Below, piece by piece: positions 46,324-55,948 of a DNA stretch of 64,000 bases. How positions within the stretch are numbered: position 1 is the stretch's first letter; every line of letters starts with the position of its first letter. Location: the NCBI RefSeq assembly GCF_021049305.1, contig NZ_CP088081.1:1302001-1366000 (forward strand), read 5' to 3'. This DNA is from Ideonella dechloratans. Lineage in GTDB: Bacteria; Pseudomonadota; Gammaproteobacteria; Burkholderiales; Burkholderiaceae_C. The position numbers were made by a program, and so were the translations under genes. Under the pieces are notes generated by a model. It made no database searches and was not told the origin of the DNA. It saw only the letters and a list, made by a program, of their open reading frames with translations.

Positions 46324-47089
46324 CCTGGCGTCCCTGGCCGAGGCCCTGGCGGCCCGCTACGGCGCCACGCCGGGCCTGTTCGAGCACGAGCCGCTGTGCG
46401 TGGACCTCAGCCTGCTGCGCGACGAGGCCGAACTGCCCGACTTCGAGGGCCTGGTGGCGCTGCTGCGCCGCCATGGCTTCAACCCGATGGCGGCCCGCGG
46501 CGGCAACCCCGAGCAGATGGCCGCGGCGCTGAGCGCCGGCCTGGCCGAGGCCCCCGATGTGAGCCAGCCCCGCCCCGAGGCCGCGGCCGCTGTGGCCGCC
46601 GAGGCGCCGGCCGCGGTGCCCGAGGAGGCCGCCCCGGCCCAGGCCGAGCTGCCGCTGGCCGAGCCGGCCGAGGACCGCACGCCGTCACCCGCCGCCGAAG
46701 CCGCCGTCTCCGCGCCCGAGTCGGCCGAGCCCACCCCGGCGCCGGCCTGCGCGCCGGCCACCGTCATCATCGACAAGCCGCTGCGCTCGGGCCAGCAGGT
46801 CTATGCCCGCGGGGCCGACCTGATCGTGCTGGCCGTGGTGAGCTTCGGTGCCGAGGTGATCGCCGACGGCAGCATCCACGTGTACGCGCCGCTGCGCGGC
46901 CGGGCGATTGCCGGCGCACAGGGCGACACCCAGGCCCGCATCTTCGCCGCCTGCATGGAGCCGCAGCTGGTCTCCATCGCCGGCACCTGGCGTACCACCG
47001 AGGCGGGCCTGCCGCCCGAGGTGGCCGGCAAGCCCGCCCAGGTCCGCCTGGACGGGGACAAGCTGCTGTTCGAGCCCCTGAAGTTCTGA
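46232..47089 (+). CDS. minC: Septum site-determining protein MinC
   Basis: MinC is the FtsZ inhibitor that oscillates with MinD to prevent polar septation. The 285-residue product has an N-terminal domain (about 1-100, SVFELKSAALTVLALQLKTPDL) and a C-terminal beta-helix dimerisation domain (about 180-285, RSGQQVYARGADLIVLAVVSFG). A roughly 70-residue Ala/Glu/Pro-rich linker lies between them, longer than in E. coli. ATG 46232 is the homology-based start, within the end of dusC. Confidence 0.93.
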   Translation: MSLSSKVPATSVFELKSAALTVLALQLKTPDLASLAEALAARYGATPGLFEHEPLCVDLSLLRDEAELPDFEGLVALLRRHGFNPMAARGGNPEQMAAALSAGLAEAPDVSQPRPEAAAAVAAEAPAAVPEEAAPAQAELPLAEPAEDRTPSPAAEAAVSAPESAEPTPAPACAPATVIIDKPLRSGQQVYARGADLIVLAVVSFGAEVIADGSIHVYAPLRGRAIAGAQGDTQARIFAACMEPQLVSIAGTWRTTEAGLPPEVAGKPAQVRLDGDKLLFEPLKF

Positions 47090-47135
47090 CCCTTTTCGCA
47101 AAAGTTTTCCGAGAGATTCGAAAGGACCTGTACCG

Positions 47136-47951
47136 ATGACCAAGATCGTCGTGGTGACCTCTGGCAAGGGAGGTGTGGGCAAGACCACCACATCGGCCAG
47201 CTTCGCCTCCGGCCTGGCCCTGCGCGGCTTCAAGACGGCCGTGATCGACTTCGACGTCGGCCTGCGCAACCTGGACCTGATCATGGGTTGCGAGCGCCGC
47301 GTGGTCTATGACCTGATCAACGTGATCCACAACGAGGCCAGCCTCAAGCAGGCGCTGATCAAGGACAAGCAGTGCGACAACCTGTTCGTGCTGGCCGCCT
47401 CGCAGACGCGTGACAAGGACGCGCTGACCCAGGAGGGCGTGGAGCGCGTGCTCAACGAGCTCAAGGAGATGGGCTTCGACTACATCGTCTGCGATTCGCC
47501 CGCGGGCATCGAGACCGGTGCGCTGATGGCCATGCACTTCGCCGACGAGGCCCTGGTGGTGACCAACCCCGAGGTCTCCTCGGTGCGCGACTCCGACCGC
47601 ATCCTGGGCATCCTGGCCTCCAAGACCCAGCGCGCCATCTCCGGCGCCGAGCCGATCAAGGAGCATCTGCTGATCACCCGCTACAACCCCAACCGGGTGG
47701 TGGGCGGCCAGATGCTGTCGCTCGAAGACATCCAGGAGATCCTGCGCATCGAACTGATCGGCGTGATCCCCGAGTCGGAAAGCGTGCTGGAGGCCTCCAA
47801 CCAGGGCCTGCCCGCGGTGCACCTGAAGGGCACCGACGTGTCCGAGGCCTACCAGGACGTGGTCGCCCGCTTCCTGGGCGAGGACAAACCCATGCGCTTC
47901 ACCGACGCCGTCAAGCCCGGCTTCTTCAAGCGCATCTTCGGCGCGAGGTGA
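47136..47951 (+). CDS. minD: Septum site-determining ATPase MinD
   Basis: A 271-residue MinD/ParA-type ATPase that recruits MinC to the membrane and oscillates with MinE. The deviant Walker A motif GKGGVGKTT is at 10-18, with Lys11 and Lys16. [12 protein letters not shown] at the N-terminus and a C-terminal amphipathic membrane-targeting helix ending FFKRIFGAR are present. It follows minC by 46 bp and overlaps the ribosome-binding site of minE. Confidence 0.97.
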   Translation: MTKIVVVTSGKGGVGKTTTSASFASGLALRGFKTAVIDFDVGLRNLDLIMGCERRVVYDLINVIHNEASLKQALIKDKQCDNLFVLAASQTRDKDALTQEGVERVLNELKEMGFDYIVCDSPAGIETGALMAMHFADEALVVTNPEVSSVRDSDRILGILASKTQRAISGAEPIKEHLLITRYNPNRVVGGQMLSLEDIQEILRIELIGVIPESESVLEASNQGLPAVHLKGTDVSEAYQDVVARFLGEDKPMRFTDAVKPGFFKRIFGAR

Positions 47952-47956
47952 TGCCC

Positions 47957-48217
47957 ATGTCCTTCCTCTCCTTCCTGCTTGGCGAGAAGAAGACCACCGC
48001 CACCGTCGCCAAGGAGCGGCTGCAGATCATTCTGGCCCACGAGCGAAGCGGCCGCAGCGCCGCCACGCCCGACTACCTGCCCGCGTTGCAGCGCGAACTG
48101 GTGGCCGTGATCTCGAAGTACGTGAAGATCAACCCGGACGATCTGAAGGTCCAGCTCGAGCGCCAGGACAACCTGGAAGTGCTCGAGGTGAAGATCGAGC
48201 TGCCGGACAACCGCTGA
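47957..48217 (+). CDS. minE: Cell division topological specificity factor MinE
   Basis: An 86-residue MinE: an N-terminal amphipathic [12 protein letters not shown], an anti-MinCD helix segment ([14 protein letters not shown]) and a C-terminal topological domain. It stimulates MinD ATPase. ATG 47957 is preferred, since GAGGTG spanning the minD stop is six bases upstream and the homology begins here; an ATG at 47951 would overlap the minD stop. minC, minD and minE form one operon. Confidence 0.95.
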   Translation: MSFLSFLLGEKKTTATVAKERLQIILAHERSGRSAATPDYLPALQRELVAVISKYVKINPDDLKVQLERQDNLEVLEVKIELPDNR

Positions 48218-48245
48218 GGCGATGTCGGCCGCCGGCGCCTGCGCC

Positions 48246-49136
48246 TCAGCAGGCGTCCAGCAGCGGCAGCAGCTCTTCTTCCCACTGGGCCAGGTCGCCC
48301 GGCGTGAGGTGCAGCCAGTCCAGGGCCCCGGTTTCGTGCCCGGCCCAGTCGGCATCCGGCGGCAGGCCCTCGTGGCGGCGCATCAGGTGCTCGGCCACCA
48401 GGCCGGCGGCCACCAGGGTGTGGGCCTCGGGTTCGGTGTCGGCGTCGCCCAGCATGTCCAGGTCGTGGTGGCGGCGGATGGCCACCATCACCTCCGGCGC
48501 CAGCTGCCACACCCGGGCCACCAGGGCCCCCACCACCGCGTGGTCGGTGCGGTGGTTGGCGTTCTCGGTGGCGATGTAGGAGCGGTCGATCCGCGCCGCC
48601 GCCTCCACCATGGTGCCCGCATAGCCGCGCAGGCTCTGCATCATCACCGGCATGCCCACATGGGCGAACAGGCCGTAGGTGTGGGCCAGGTCCACCGACA
48701 GGCCCGGCAGGTGATGGGCGATGTGGCCCATGGCCACCGCCCGCTTGGTGGAGCGTTCCCAGAAGCGCTGCAGCTGCGGGCTGTTGACCTTCAGCGTGGT
48801 GCGCACCAGGTAGGCCGTCATCTCCTGGGCGGTCTTCTGCAGGCCCAGGCGGGTCATGGCCTGGCCCACCGTGTGCACCGGCTGCCCCGGCGAAAACGCC
48901 GGGCTGTTGGCCAGCTTGATCAGCGCGGCCGACATGGCCACGTCGCTGGCGGCGATGCGGGCCACCTCGGTCAGGTCCGGCTCGGCCTGGGCCAGGGCCG
49001 AGCGCATGCGCGTCAGCAGCTCCGGGCAGGGCGGGATGACGATGGTCTTCAGCGGGCCGCTGCGATGGGCCTGGTCCAGCTCGTGGCGGACCTGCTGGGC
49101 GCGCGAGCGCGCGGGCGCGAGGGTGTCGTCGGTCAT
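48246..49136 (-). CDS. HDOD domain protein
   Basis: A 296-residue protein that is mostly an HDOD domain (about 22-215: ILPAT-like LKTIVIPPCPELLTRMRSAL, and SAALIKLANSPAFSP). HDOD proteins are degenerate HD-family signal transducers without obvious catalytic residues. The C-terminus (about 215-296) is an uncharacterised acidic helical part. It is convergent with minE (28 bp). Confidence 0.82.
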   Translation of the reverse strand: MTDDTLAPARSRAQQVRHELDQAHRSGPLKTIVIPPCPELLTRMRSALAQAEPDLTEVARIAASDVAMSAALIKLANSPAFSPGQPVHTVGQAMTRLGLQKTAQEMTAYLVRTTLKVNSPQLQRFWERSTKRAVAMGHIAHHLPGLSVDLAHTYGLFAHVGMPVMMQSLRGYAGTMVEAAARIDRSYIATENANHRTDHAVVGALVARVWQLAPEVMVAIRRHHDLDMLGDADTEPEAHTLVAAGLVAEHLMRRHEGLPPDADWAGHETGALDWLHLTPGDLAQWEEELLPLLDAC

Positions 49137-49222
49137 GTCTGCGTTCGGTGCGGCGTCATCACCTTATCGGCAGCTTCGGGAGGCACTGAAGGCTTCCCTG
49201 ACATGATCGACAACCCGGGGTC

Positions 49223-49636
49223 TCAGGCGCCCAGGCCCAGCGCGGCGATGCCGGCCTTGGCGATCTGGGCGTCTTCGCTGGACTTCACGCCGCTCACGCC
49301 CACGGCACCGGCCACCTGGCCGTCGATCAGCACCGGCACGCCACCTTCGAGCATGCCTTCGATCTCCGGCGCGCTCAGGAAGGACACGCGGCCCTTGTTG
49401 ATCATTTCCTCATAGACGATGCTCTCGCGGCGGCCCAGCGCGGCCGTGCGCGCCTTGGCCGGGGCGATGTGCGAGGACAGCGGCGCGGCACCGTCCAGGC
49501 GGTACATGCCCAGCAGGTGGCCGCCGTCGTCCACCACGGCAATGCTCACCGCCCACTGGTTGCGCTCGGCTTCGGCGCGGGCGGCGGACAGGATGGTGGC
49601 GACATCGGCGTGGCTCAGGCAGGGCTTGGTGTACAT
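49223..49636 (-). CDS. GlcG/HbpS family protein (DUF336)
   Basis: A 137-residue protein of the GlcG/HbpS fold, whose members include haem-sensing HbpS and proteins linked to glycolate and other catabolic operons. The core VDDGGHLLGMYRLDGAAP and SAPEIEGMLEGGVPVLIDGQ are conserved. No signal peptide is apparent. It is a single-gene unit divergent from the YgjP-like gene (111 bp between starts). Confidence 0.85.
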   Translation of the reverse strand: MYTKPCLSHADVATILSAARAEAERNQWAVSIAVVDDGGHLLGMYRLDGAAPLSSHIAPAKARTAALGRRESIVYEEMINKGRVSFLSAPEIEGMLEGGVPVLIDGQVAGAVGVSGVKSSEDAQIAKAGIAALGLGA

Positions 49637-49747
49637 CGTGGTTTCCGTGGCAGGGTTGAACGGGCGGCCAGCCGGGCGGTCCGGCCGTCCTTCGAAAGAT
49701 CCGGAAGTATCGCCGCGCCGGCCCAAGCCAGCACCGACAATCCGGTC

Positions 49748-50314
49748 ATGTCTGTTTCACCGTCCACGCACAGCCCTGCGGCGGCGCAGCTGATGGCGCG
49801 CTTTCTGGGCGGCTACCCGCCCGAACTGCTGGGCCAGGTGCTGCCGGTGCTGGAAGCCGGCCGCCTGGGCGAGGCCCTGGCCCGCCGCCACCCTGAGTCG
49901 CACACCGTCCGCACCGACGCCGCCCTGTACGACTATGCGATGGACCTCAAGCAGCGCCACATGCGGCAGAGCGGCCCGGTGTCGCTGGTGGTCTATGACC
50001 CCAAGCTCAAGGTGCTGACCCAGGCGCTGGGCACCCACACCACCATCGCGCGGGTGCAAGGCGGCAAGCTCAAGGCCAAGCGCGAGATCCGTGTGGCCAG
50101 CCTGTTCCGCGAGGCGCCGGCCGATTTCCTGCGCATGATCGTCGTGCACGAGCTGGCCCACCTCAAGGAACGCGAGCACGACAAGGCCTTCTACGCCCTG
50201 TGCAGCCACATGGCGCCCGACTACCATCAGCTGGAATTCGACACCCGGCTGTGGTTGCTGGCCCAGGAATGGGCGCGACGCCAGCCCGCCGATCCCAGCC
50301 CGTCACCCGCCTGA
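49748..50314 (+). CDS. YgjP-like metallopeptidase (M48/DUF45)
   Basis: A 188-residue protein with the zinc motif HELAHLKEREHD (His134, Glu135, His138) and, downstream, the third ligand in the FYALCSHMAPDY region. Members of the YgjP/DUF45 group are metal-dependent hydrolases of unknown substrate, with a helical N-terminus that here is 70 residues long. ATG 49748 (MSVSPSTHS) is used as start. Confidence 0.8.
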   Translation: MSVSPSTHSPAAAQLMARFLGGYPPELLGQVLPVLEAGRLGEALARRHPESHTVRTDAALYDYAMDLKQRHMRQSGPVSLVVYDPKLKVLTQALGTHTTIARVQGGKLKAKREIRVASLFREAPADFLRMIVVHELAHLKEREHDKAFYALCSHMAPDYHQLEFDTRLWLLAQEWARRQPADPSPSPA

Positions 50315-50339
50315 TTCACGAGGATTCCAAGGAGACCCG

Positions 50340-50726
50340 ATGCCCGGACCCGCCCGCGCTGGCGCGCTGATCTATGCCAAGGACATGAACCGCCTGGCCG
50401 TCTTCTACGAGGCGGTGCTGGGCATGCGCACCCTGCACGCCACGGCCGAGCTGATGGTCATCGAATCGGCGGACTTCCAGATGGTCTTGCATGCGTTGCC
50501 GCCGACCTATGCCGAGCGGGTGCAGATCAGCACGCCGCCGCAGCCGCGCGAGGACACCGCGCTCAAGCTCTTCTTCACGGTCGAGAGCCTGGCCGAGGCC
50601 CGGGAGCGGGCCACCGCGCTGGGCGGCATCGTCTTCGACGACGAATGGGCCGGCCCGCGCTTCCGGGTGCGCAATGCCTGCGACCCGGAGGGCAATGTCT
50701 TCCAGCTGCGCGAGTTCTACGCCTGA
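50340..50726 (+). CDS. VOC family protein (glyoxalase/bleomycin-resistance fold)
   Basis: A 128-residue single vicinal-oxygen-chelate domain pair: GALIYAKDMNRLAVFYEAVLGM at the N-terminus, and the second beta-alpha-beta-beta-beta half ending with the acidic FRVRNACDPEGNVFQLREF. Members include glyoxalases and dioxygenases; which activity this has is unknown. It follows the YgjP-like gene by 25 bp. Confidence 0.83.
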   Translation: MPGPARAGALIYAKDMNRLAVFYEAVLGMRTLHATAELMVIESADFQMVLHALPPTYAERVQISTPPQPREDTALKLFFTVESLAEARERATALGGIVFDDEWAGPRFRVRNACDPEGNVFQLREFYA

Positions 50727-50792
50727 GCCGCCTTCGGCACCGTTCAGCTTGCCGACAGGTCGGCCCCCCGGGGCGCCGGGACAATCTCCGGC

Positions 50793-51656
50793 ATGGATGT
50801 CCTGTCGTTTCTGAAGATCGCCCTGCTGGCCGCCGTCCAGGGGGCGGCCGAGTTGCTGCCCGTGTCCAGTTCGGCCCACGTCATCGTGACCGAGAAGCTG
50901 CTGGGCCTGGACCCCACCGCGCCGGAGATGACGCTGCTGCTGGTCATGCTGCACACCGGCACCATGCTGGCGGTCGTTCTCTATTTCTGGCGCCAATGGC
51001 ATGCCGCCTACTTCGCCACCGCCCAGCGCCGCCGCGATGGCCTCGTCAACGTGCTGCTGGCCACCCTGGCCACCGGGGTGGTGGGGCTGGCACTGCAGTC
51101 GCTCATCAAGCATGTGTTCGCGGCCAACGCGGACCACTTCGAGATCGAGCAGCTTTTCGGCAACGCCAAGCTGATGGCTGGCGCGCTGGCCGCCGCCGGC
51201 GTGCTCATCATCGCGTCGTCGCGCATTCCGCCGGGCCGGCGTGACGGGCTGTCGGCACGGGACTCGCTGTGGATCGGCGCGGTGCAGGGCCTGTGCCTGC
51301 CCTTCCGCGGCTTCTCCCGCTCGGGGGCCACCATCTCCACCGCCCTGGTGCAGGGCATGCGCCGCCAGCGCGCCGAGGAATTCAGCTTCGCCCTGGCCGT
51401 GGTGCTCACGCCTGCGGTGGTCGTGGAGGAGGTCTACCGCCTGTTCAGCCACCATGCCGCGGCCGGCGGGGCTCCGGCGCTGAACGGTGCGGCCGTGCTG
51501 CACCTGCTGGGCCCGGGCCTGCTGGGCATGGTGCTGAGCTTCGGTGTGGGCCTGCTGGCACTGCGCTGGCTGTCCAGCTGGCTCGAGGCCGGGCGCTGGC
51601 ACCTGTTCGGTGCCTACTGCCTGCTGGCCTCGTTGGTGGTGCTCTGGGTGGGCTGA
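50793..51656 (+). CDS. uppP: Undecaprenyl-diphosphate phosphatase
   Basis: UppP (BacA) dephosphorylates undecaprenyl pyrophosphate to recycle the lipid carrier for peptidoglycan. A 287-residue integral membrane protein with about eight helices. The catalytic regions are visible: QGAAELLPVSSSAH (residues 14-28, Glu in the E/Q-rich motif) and GFSRSGATIS in the second motif. The start is at MDVLSFLKIALLAAV. Confidence 0.95.
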   Translation: MDVLSFLKIALLAAVQGAAELLPVSSSAHVIVTEKLLGLDPTAPEMTLLLVMLHTGTMLAVVLYFWRQWHAAYFATAQRRRDGLVNVLLATLATGVVGLALQSLIKHVFAANADHFEIEQLFGNAKLMAGALAAAGVLIIASSRIPPGRRDGLSARDSLWIGAVQGLCLPFRGFSRSGATISTALVQGMRRQRAEEFSFALAVVLTPAVVVEEVYRLFSHHAAAGGAPALNGAAVLHLLGPGLLGMVLSFGVGLLALRWLSSWLEAGRWHLFGAYCLLASLVVLWVG

Positions 51657-51674
51657 GCCCCGTTCGGTCGGGCT

Positions 51675-52451
51675 TCAGCCCTGCGCGCCGATGGCCGCAT
51701 GCAGGGCCAGGAAGTCCTGCGTGAGCTTGTGTCGCGCGTCCAGGTGGATCAGCGGCAGGTTGCGCTCGTGGGACTCCTTCACCTTCACGCTGCTGCCCAG
51801 GTAGGGCTGCAGCACCGGCAGGCCCTCGTCCACCAGCTCCTGCACGATGCGCTGGGGCAGGCTGGCCCGGGGCTGGAACTGATTGACCACGATGCCGCTG
51901 ACCTTCAGCGCCTCGTTGTGGTCGGACTGGATCTCCTGCACGTTCTCCAGCAGGGTGTAGAGCGCCCGGCGCGAGAAATCGTCGCAGTCGAAGGGGATCA
52001 GGCAACCCTCGGCCGCGATCAGCGCCGAGCGGGTGTAGAAGTTCAGCGCCGGCGGCGTGTCGATCCAGATCTCGTCGTAGCCGGCCTCCTGCAGCTCGGC
52101 CAGGGCGTCACGCAGCTTGTAGATCTTGTAGCGCGACTCCAGCTTGCCGTGCATGTCGTCCAGCGCCGGGCTGGAGGCCATCAGGTCCAGGCCCTCGAAG
52201 GGCGTCGGGGTGATGAACTCGTCCAGCGTGGGCGTGCGCACGCTGAACTTGAGCTGCTGCTCGAAGAAGTCGGCCACGCCGGCCGGGGCCTCGTCGGCCG
52301 CCTCGCCCAGCAGGTAGCGGGTGGAATTGCCCTGGGGGTCCAGGTCCACCAGCAGGGTGCGCAGGCCCTGACTGGCGCTGATGGCGGCCAGGTTGCTGGC
52401 GATGGTGGATTTGCCCACACCGCCTTTTTGATTGAACACCACGTATCGCAT
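51675..52451 (-). CDS. ParA family ATPase
   Basis: A 258-residue ParA/MinD-type ATPase with the deviant Walker A KGGVGKST at residues 9-16, VDLDPQGNST (Walker B) and the IDTPPALNF switch. No ParB partner is near; members in this position are often chromosomal orphan ParAs associated with flagellar, chemotaxis or polyester-granule placement. It is divergent from the DUF1415 gene (166 bp). Confidence 0.9.
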   Translation of the reverse strand: MRYVVFNQKGGVGKSTIASNLAAISASQGLRTLLVDLDPQGNSTRYLLGEAADEAPAGVADFFEQQLKFSVRTPTLDEFITPTPFEGLDLMASSPALDDMHGKLESRYKIYKLRDALAELQEAGYDEIWIDTPPALNFYTRSALIAAEGCLIPFDCDDFSRRALYTLLENVQEIQSDHNEALKVSGIVVNQFQPRASLPQRIVQELVDEGLPVLQPYLGSSVKVKESHERNLPLIHLDARHKLTQDFLALHAAIGAQG

Positions 52452-52617
52452 GTGACTGTCTCCTGTGGGGGCGCCACGTGTCGGGTCGGCTGCCCTGGCG
52501 CAGGCTCGATTGTGCACCGCAACAAGGGCTGTCCGGCTCCCGTTCACCCCCGGTGAGCGCAAATGATGGCAAGACAGGGCGGGGGACAATGTGCGCCAGA
52601 ACCTTCGGAGCCCCCCC

Positions 52618-53175
52618 ATGGAAGACACTTTCCGCCAGCAGGTGCTGGACGACACCCTGGACTGGCTGGACAAGGCCGTCATCGGCCTGAACCTGTGCCC
52701 CTTTGCCAAGAGCGTGCGGGTCAAGGGCCAGGTGCGCACCGTGGTGAGCGAGGCCACCACCCCCGAGGCCCTGCACGAGCAACTGGTGACCGAGCTGCGC
52801 CACCTGGCCGAGGTGGACCCGGAGGTGACCGACACCACGCTGCTGGTGCACCCCTTGGTGCTGCAGGACTTCCTGGATTTCAACGACTTCCTGGACGAGG
52901 CCGATGCGGCGCTGGAGGCGCTGGAGCTGGACGGCACGCTGCAGATTGCCAGCTTCCACCCGCAGTTCCAGTTTGCCGGCACCGACATCGACGACGTCTC
53001 GAACTTCACCAACCGTTCGCCCTATCCGACGCTGCACCTGATCCGCGAGTCCAGCATCGACCGTGCGGTGGAGGCCTTCCCGGAGGCCGAGGCCATCTAC
53101 GAGCGCAACATCGAGACGCTGGAGCGTCTGGGGCTGGACGGTTGGCGGCAGCTCTTCCCGGCCAAGAAGGACTGA
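52618..53175 (+). CDS. DUF1415 protein
   Basis: A 185-residue protein matching DUF1415 over its length: VLDDTLDWLDKAVIGLNLCPFAK, LRHLAEVDPEVTDTTLLVHP and SPYPTLHLIRE. The conserved CPFAK is a possible metal-binding or redox site; function is unknown. The start at 52618 is preferred over 52591. Its neighbour psd follows 90 bp downstream. Confidence 0.85.
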   Translation: MEDTFRQQVLDDTLDWLDKAVIGLNLCPFAKSVRVKGQVRTVVSEATTPEALHEQLVTELRHLAEVDPEVTDTTLLVHPLVLQDFLDFNDFLDEADAALEALELDGTLQIASFHPQFQFAGTDIDDVSNFTNRSPYPTLHLIRESSIDRAVEAFPEAEAIYERNIETLERLGLDGWRQLFPAKKD

Positions 53176-53265
53176 GCCGATCGGCAGGGCGGCGTCCTTA
53201 CAATCGCCCGCCATCCTGCCCCGGCGTGCGTGCCCGGGCGCTCACTTCAGCCTGCCGCCGCCAAC

Positions 53266-54117
53266 GTGTCCGATCGCCTCGCCGTCCTGCCCCAGTACCT
53301 GCTGCCCAAGCGGGCCCTCACGTCCTTTGCCGGCTGGGTGGCCGGCGGCCGCTGGGGCGTCATCACCACCGGCATCATCCGGCGTTTCATCCGCCGCTAT
53401 GGCGTGAACATGGACGAGGCGGTGCAGCCCGACCCGGCCGCTTACGCCAGCTTCAACGACTTCTTCACCCGCGCCCTGAAGCCCGGGGCCCGCCCGCTGG
53501 CGCAGGCCGACCTGATCTGCCCGGTGGATGGCGCCATCAGCCAGTTCGGCCCGCTGCAGCGCGACCAGCTGCTGCAGGCCAAGGGCCACCACTACAGCAG
53601 CACCGCCCTGGTGGGGGGGGACGCGGCGCTGGCCGCGCGCTTCGACCACGGGCACTTCGCCTGCCTGTACCTGAGCCCGCGCGACTACCACCGCATCCAC
53701 ATGCCTTGCGATGGCCGGCTCACCCGCATGATCCATGTGCCGGGCGAGCTGTTCTCGGTCAACCCCACCACGGCCCGCGGCGTGCCGGGGCTGTTCGCCC
53801 GCAACGAGCGGGTGGTCTGCGTGTTCGAAGGGGCGCACGGCCCCTTCGTGCTGGTGCTGGTGGGCGCCACCATCGTCGGCAGCATGGCCACCGTCTGGCA
53901 CGGCGTGGTCAACCCGCCGCGGCCGGGCCAGGTGCGCGAATGGCGTTACGACGACAGCGCCGCGCCCGTGCGGCTGCGCCAGGGCGAGGAGATGGGCCGC
54001 TTCCTGCTGGGCTCCACGGTGGTGATGCTGTTTCCCGAGGGGCCGCTGCAGTTCAACCCCGGCTGGGCGCCGGGCGGGGCCATCCGCCTGGGTGAGGCGA
54101 TGGCCCGCCGGGGTTGA
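53266..54117 (+). CDS. psd: Phosphatidylserine decarboxylase proenzyme
   Basis: Psd makes phosphatidylethanolamine from phosphatidylserine at the inner membrane. The 283-residue proenzyme carries the self-cleavage motif LGST; Ser250 becomes the pyruvoyl group after cleavage between Gly249 and Ser250. The Asp and His of the charge relay lie in CPVDGAIS and DYHRIHMP. The GTG start at 53266 gives the usual N-terminus VSDRLAVLPQYLLPKRAL. Confidence 0.95.
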   Translation: MSDRLAVLPQYLLPKRALTSFAGWVAGGRWGVITTGIIRRFIRRYGVNMDEAVQPDPAAYASFNDFFTRALKPGARPLAQADLICPVDGAISQFGPLQRDQLLQAKGHHYSSTALVGGDAALAARFDHGHFACLYLSPRDYHRIHMPCDGRLTRMIHVPGELFSVNPTTARGVPGLFARNERVVCVFEGAHGPFVLVLVGATIVGSMATVWHGVVNPPRPGQVREWRYDDSAAPVRLRQGEEMGRFLLGSTVVMLFPEGPLQFNPGWAPGGAIRLGEAMARRG

Positions 54118-54275
54118 AACCCCGCGCGCCTGCCCTCAGGGTAATGCCCCGCCCCAGAGGGCCAGCCTGACCTCTACGATGGCCCGCCGCTTCCCAGGCG
54201 GCGTGCCTCAGCAATTCAGAACAACAGGGCCTGTCGCCTGGTGAGTGCGGTTTCATCCACTCGGGAAGACAAGCC

Positions 54276-55793
54276 ATGACAACCTTTGCCCACCTTCGGG
54301 CGCGGGGCGTGGCGGTGCTGTTGGCCGCGCTGACCCTTGCATCTGCATCCACCACCGCCACGGCCGCCGTGGCCCTGCCGCAGCTGAACATCGACACGAG
54401 CCAGATCACCGTCTCGGGCCTGTCCTCGGGGGGCTTCATGGCCAATCAGCTGGGCTATGCCTATTCGGGCACCTTCAAGGGGGTGGGGGTGTTTGCCGGC
54501 GGGTCCTACATGTGCGCGGGCCACAGCAACTACACCGCCTGCATGTACAACGCCAGCATCTCCAGCAGCATGCTCAGCACCCTGCAGGCGGACCTGAACA
54601 ACTGGAGTGGCACCGCCATCGACCCCCTGGCCAACGTGGCCGGGCAGAAGGTGTTCATGTTCGTGGGCACCAGCGACACCACGGTAGGCCCCAAGCCCAT
54701 GAACGCGGTGCAGACGCAGTACACCAACAACGGCGTGCTGGCCGCCAACCTGAGTTATGTGCAGCGCAGCGGCACGGCGCATGTGTTTCCGACCGACTTT
54801 GCCGCCACCGGCAACAACAGCTGCGGCACCAGCGCCTCGCCCTACATCGCCAACTGCAGCTATGACGGCGCCAAGGCGGTGCTCAGCCAGTTCTACGGCA
54901 CGCTCAAGGCCCGCAACGATGCACCGGCCACGGCCAATTACATCGAGTTCGACCAGACGCCTTTCACTGCGGGCAACCCCGGCATGGCCGCCACCGGCTG
55001 GCTCTATGTGCCGGCCAACTGCGCCAGCGGGGCGGTGTGCCGCCTGCATGTGGCCCTGCATGGCTGCCAGCAGAACGCCGCCACCATCGGCGACAAGTTC
55101 CTGAAGAACACCGGCTACACCCGCTGGGCCGACACCAACAGCATCGTCGTGCTCTTCCCTCAGACCAAGGTGGACAACACCGCCCGCAGCACCGCTGCCA
55201 GCGGCTCGCTGGCCAACCCCAACGGCTGCTGGGACTGGGTGGGCTGGTACGGCGGCAACTTCGCCCAGCGCGCCGGCACGCAGATGCAGGCCATCAAGGC
55301 CATGGTGGATCAGGTGGCTTCCGGCTCGGGCGGTGGTGGCGGCGGAGGCGCGCTGCCTGCGCCCGCTGGGCTGGTGGCTTCTGGGGCCTCCGACACCACC
55401 ATGACCCTTGGCTGGAACGCAGTCAGTGGCGCGGCGGGCTACCACGTGTTCCGCAACGGCGTGCAGGTGGACAGCACGGCCATCACCGGCACCAGCTATG
55501 TGGACAGCGGCCTGTCGCCCGCCACCACCTACAGCTGGACCGTGGCCGCCCTGGACAGCGGCGGCGCGCAGGGTGCGCTCTCGGCCGCGGTCAGCGCCAC
55601 CACCACCGGGGCCGCTGCCGCCTGCTTCACTGCCAGCAACTACGCCCACACCACGGCCGGCCGGGCCCACCAAAGCGGCGGCTACGCCTATGCCAACGGC
55701 TCCAACCAGAACATGGGCCTGTGGAACGTCTTCGTCACCACCACGCTGAAGCAGACGGGGGCGAACTACTACGTCATCGGCAGTTGTCCCTGA
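54276..55793 (+). CDS. Extracellular short-chain-length PHA depolymerase, catalytic domain type 2
   Basis: A 505-residue secreted esterase that degrades polyhydroxybutyrate-type polyesters outside the cell. A signal peptide (1-30) precedes the catalytic domain. Its lipase box GLSSG with nucleophile Ser50 lies at the N-terminus, and the oxyanion histidine motif HVALHGCQQN near 259-268 is C-terminal; this order is diagnostic of type 2. Candidate Asp is near 134 and His near 168. A Gly-rich spacer (about 350) leads to a fibronectin type III linker (about 360-445) and a C-terminal substrate-binding domain (about 450-505). Confidence 0.9.
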   Translation: MTTFAHLRARGVAVLLAALTLASASTTATAAVALPQLNIDTSQITVSGLSSGGFMANQLGYAYSGTFKGVGVFAGGSYMCAGHSNYTACMYNASISSSMLSTLQADLNNWSGTAIDPLANVAGQKVFMFVGTSDTTVGPKPMNAVQTQYTNNGVLAANLSYVQRSGTAHVFPTDFAATGNNSCGTSASPYIANCSYDGAKAVLSQFYGTLKARNDAPATANYIEFDQTPFTAGNPGMAATGWLYVPANCASGAVCRLHVALHGCQQNAATIGDKFLKNTGYTRWADTNSIVVLFPQTKVDNTARSTAASGSLANPNGCWDWVGWYGGNFAQRAGTQMQAIKAMVDQVASGSGGGGGGGALPAPAGLVASGASDTTMTLGWNAVSGAAGYHVFRNGVQVDSTAITGTSYVDSGLSPATTYSWTVAALDSGGAQGALSAAVSATTTGAAAACFTASNYAHTTAGRAHQSGGYAYANGSNQNMGLWNVFVTTTLKQTGANYYVIGSCP

Positions 55794-55948
55794 GGCCCGT
55801 CCCCCTGGAGGGGGGCGATGAATGGCTGCATTTCGAGCAGGAGAAGCGCACCTTCTTCGGGTCGCAGTCACGGCCCGGCCCGACCGCCCGTGCTTCGAGA
55901 GGCACCGCGATCCCATGCCACGAGACTTCTCGGACAGAATCAGCCGAC

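Noticed and set aside
52452..53012. N-terminal extension of the ParA frame antisense to the DUF1415 gene
   Set aside because: Homology begins at MRYVVFNQKGGVGKST; the upstream part is the mirror of a conserved gene.
54109..54124. Terminator at the psd stop (CGGGGTT/AACCCCG)
   Set aside because: A two-base loop and no following T-run make a functional rho-independent terminator unlikely.
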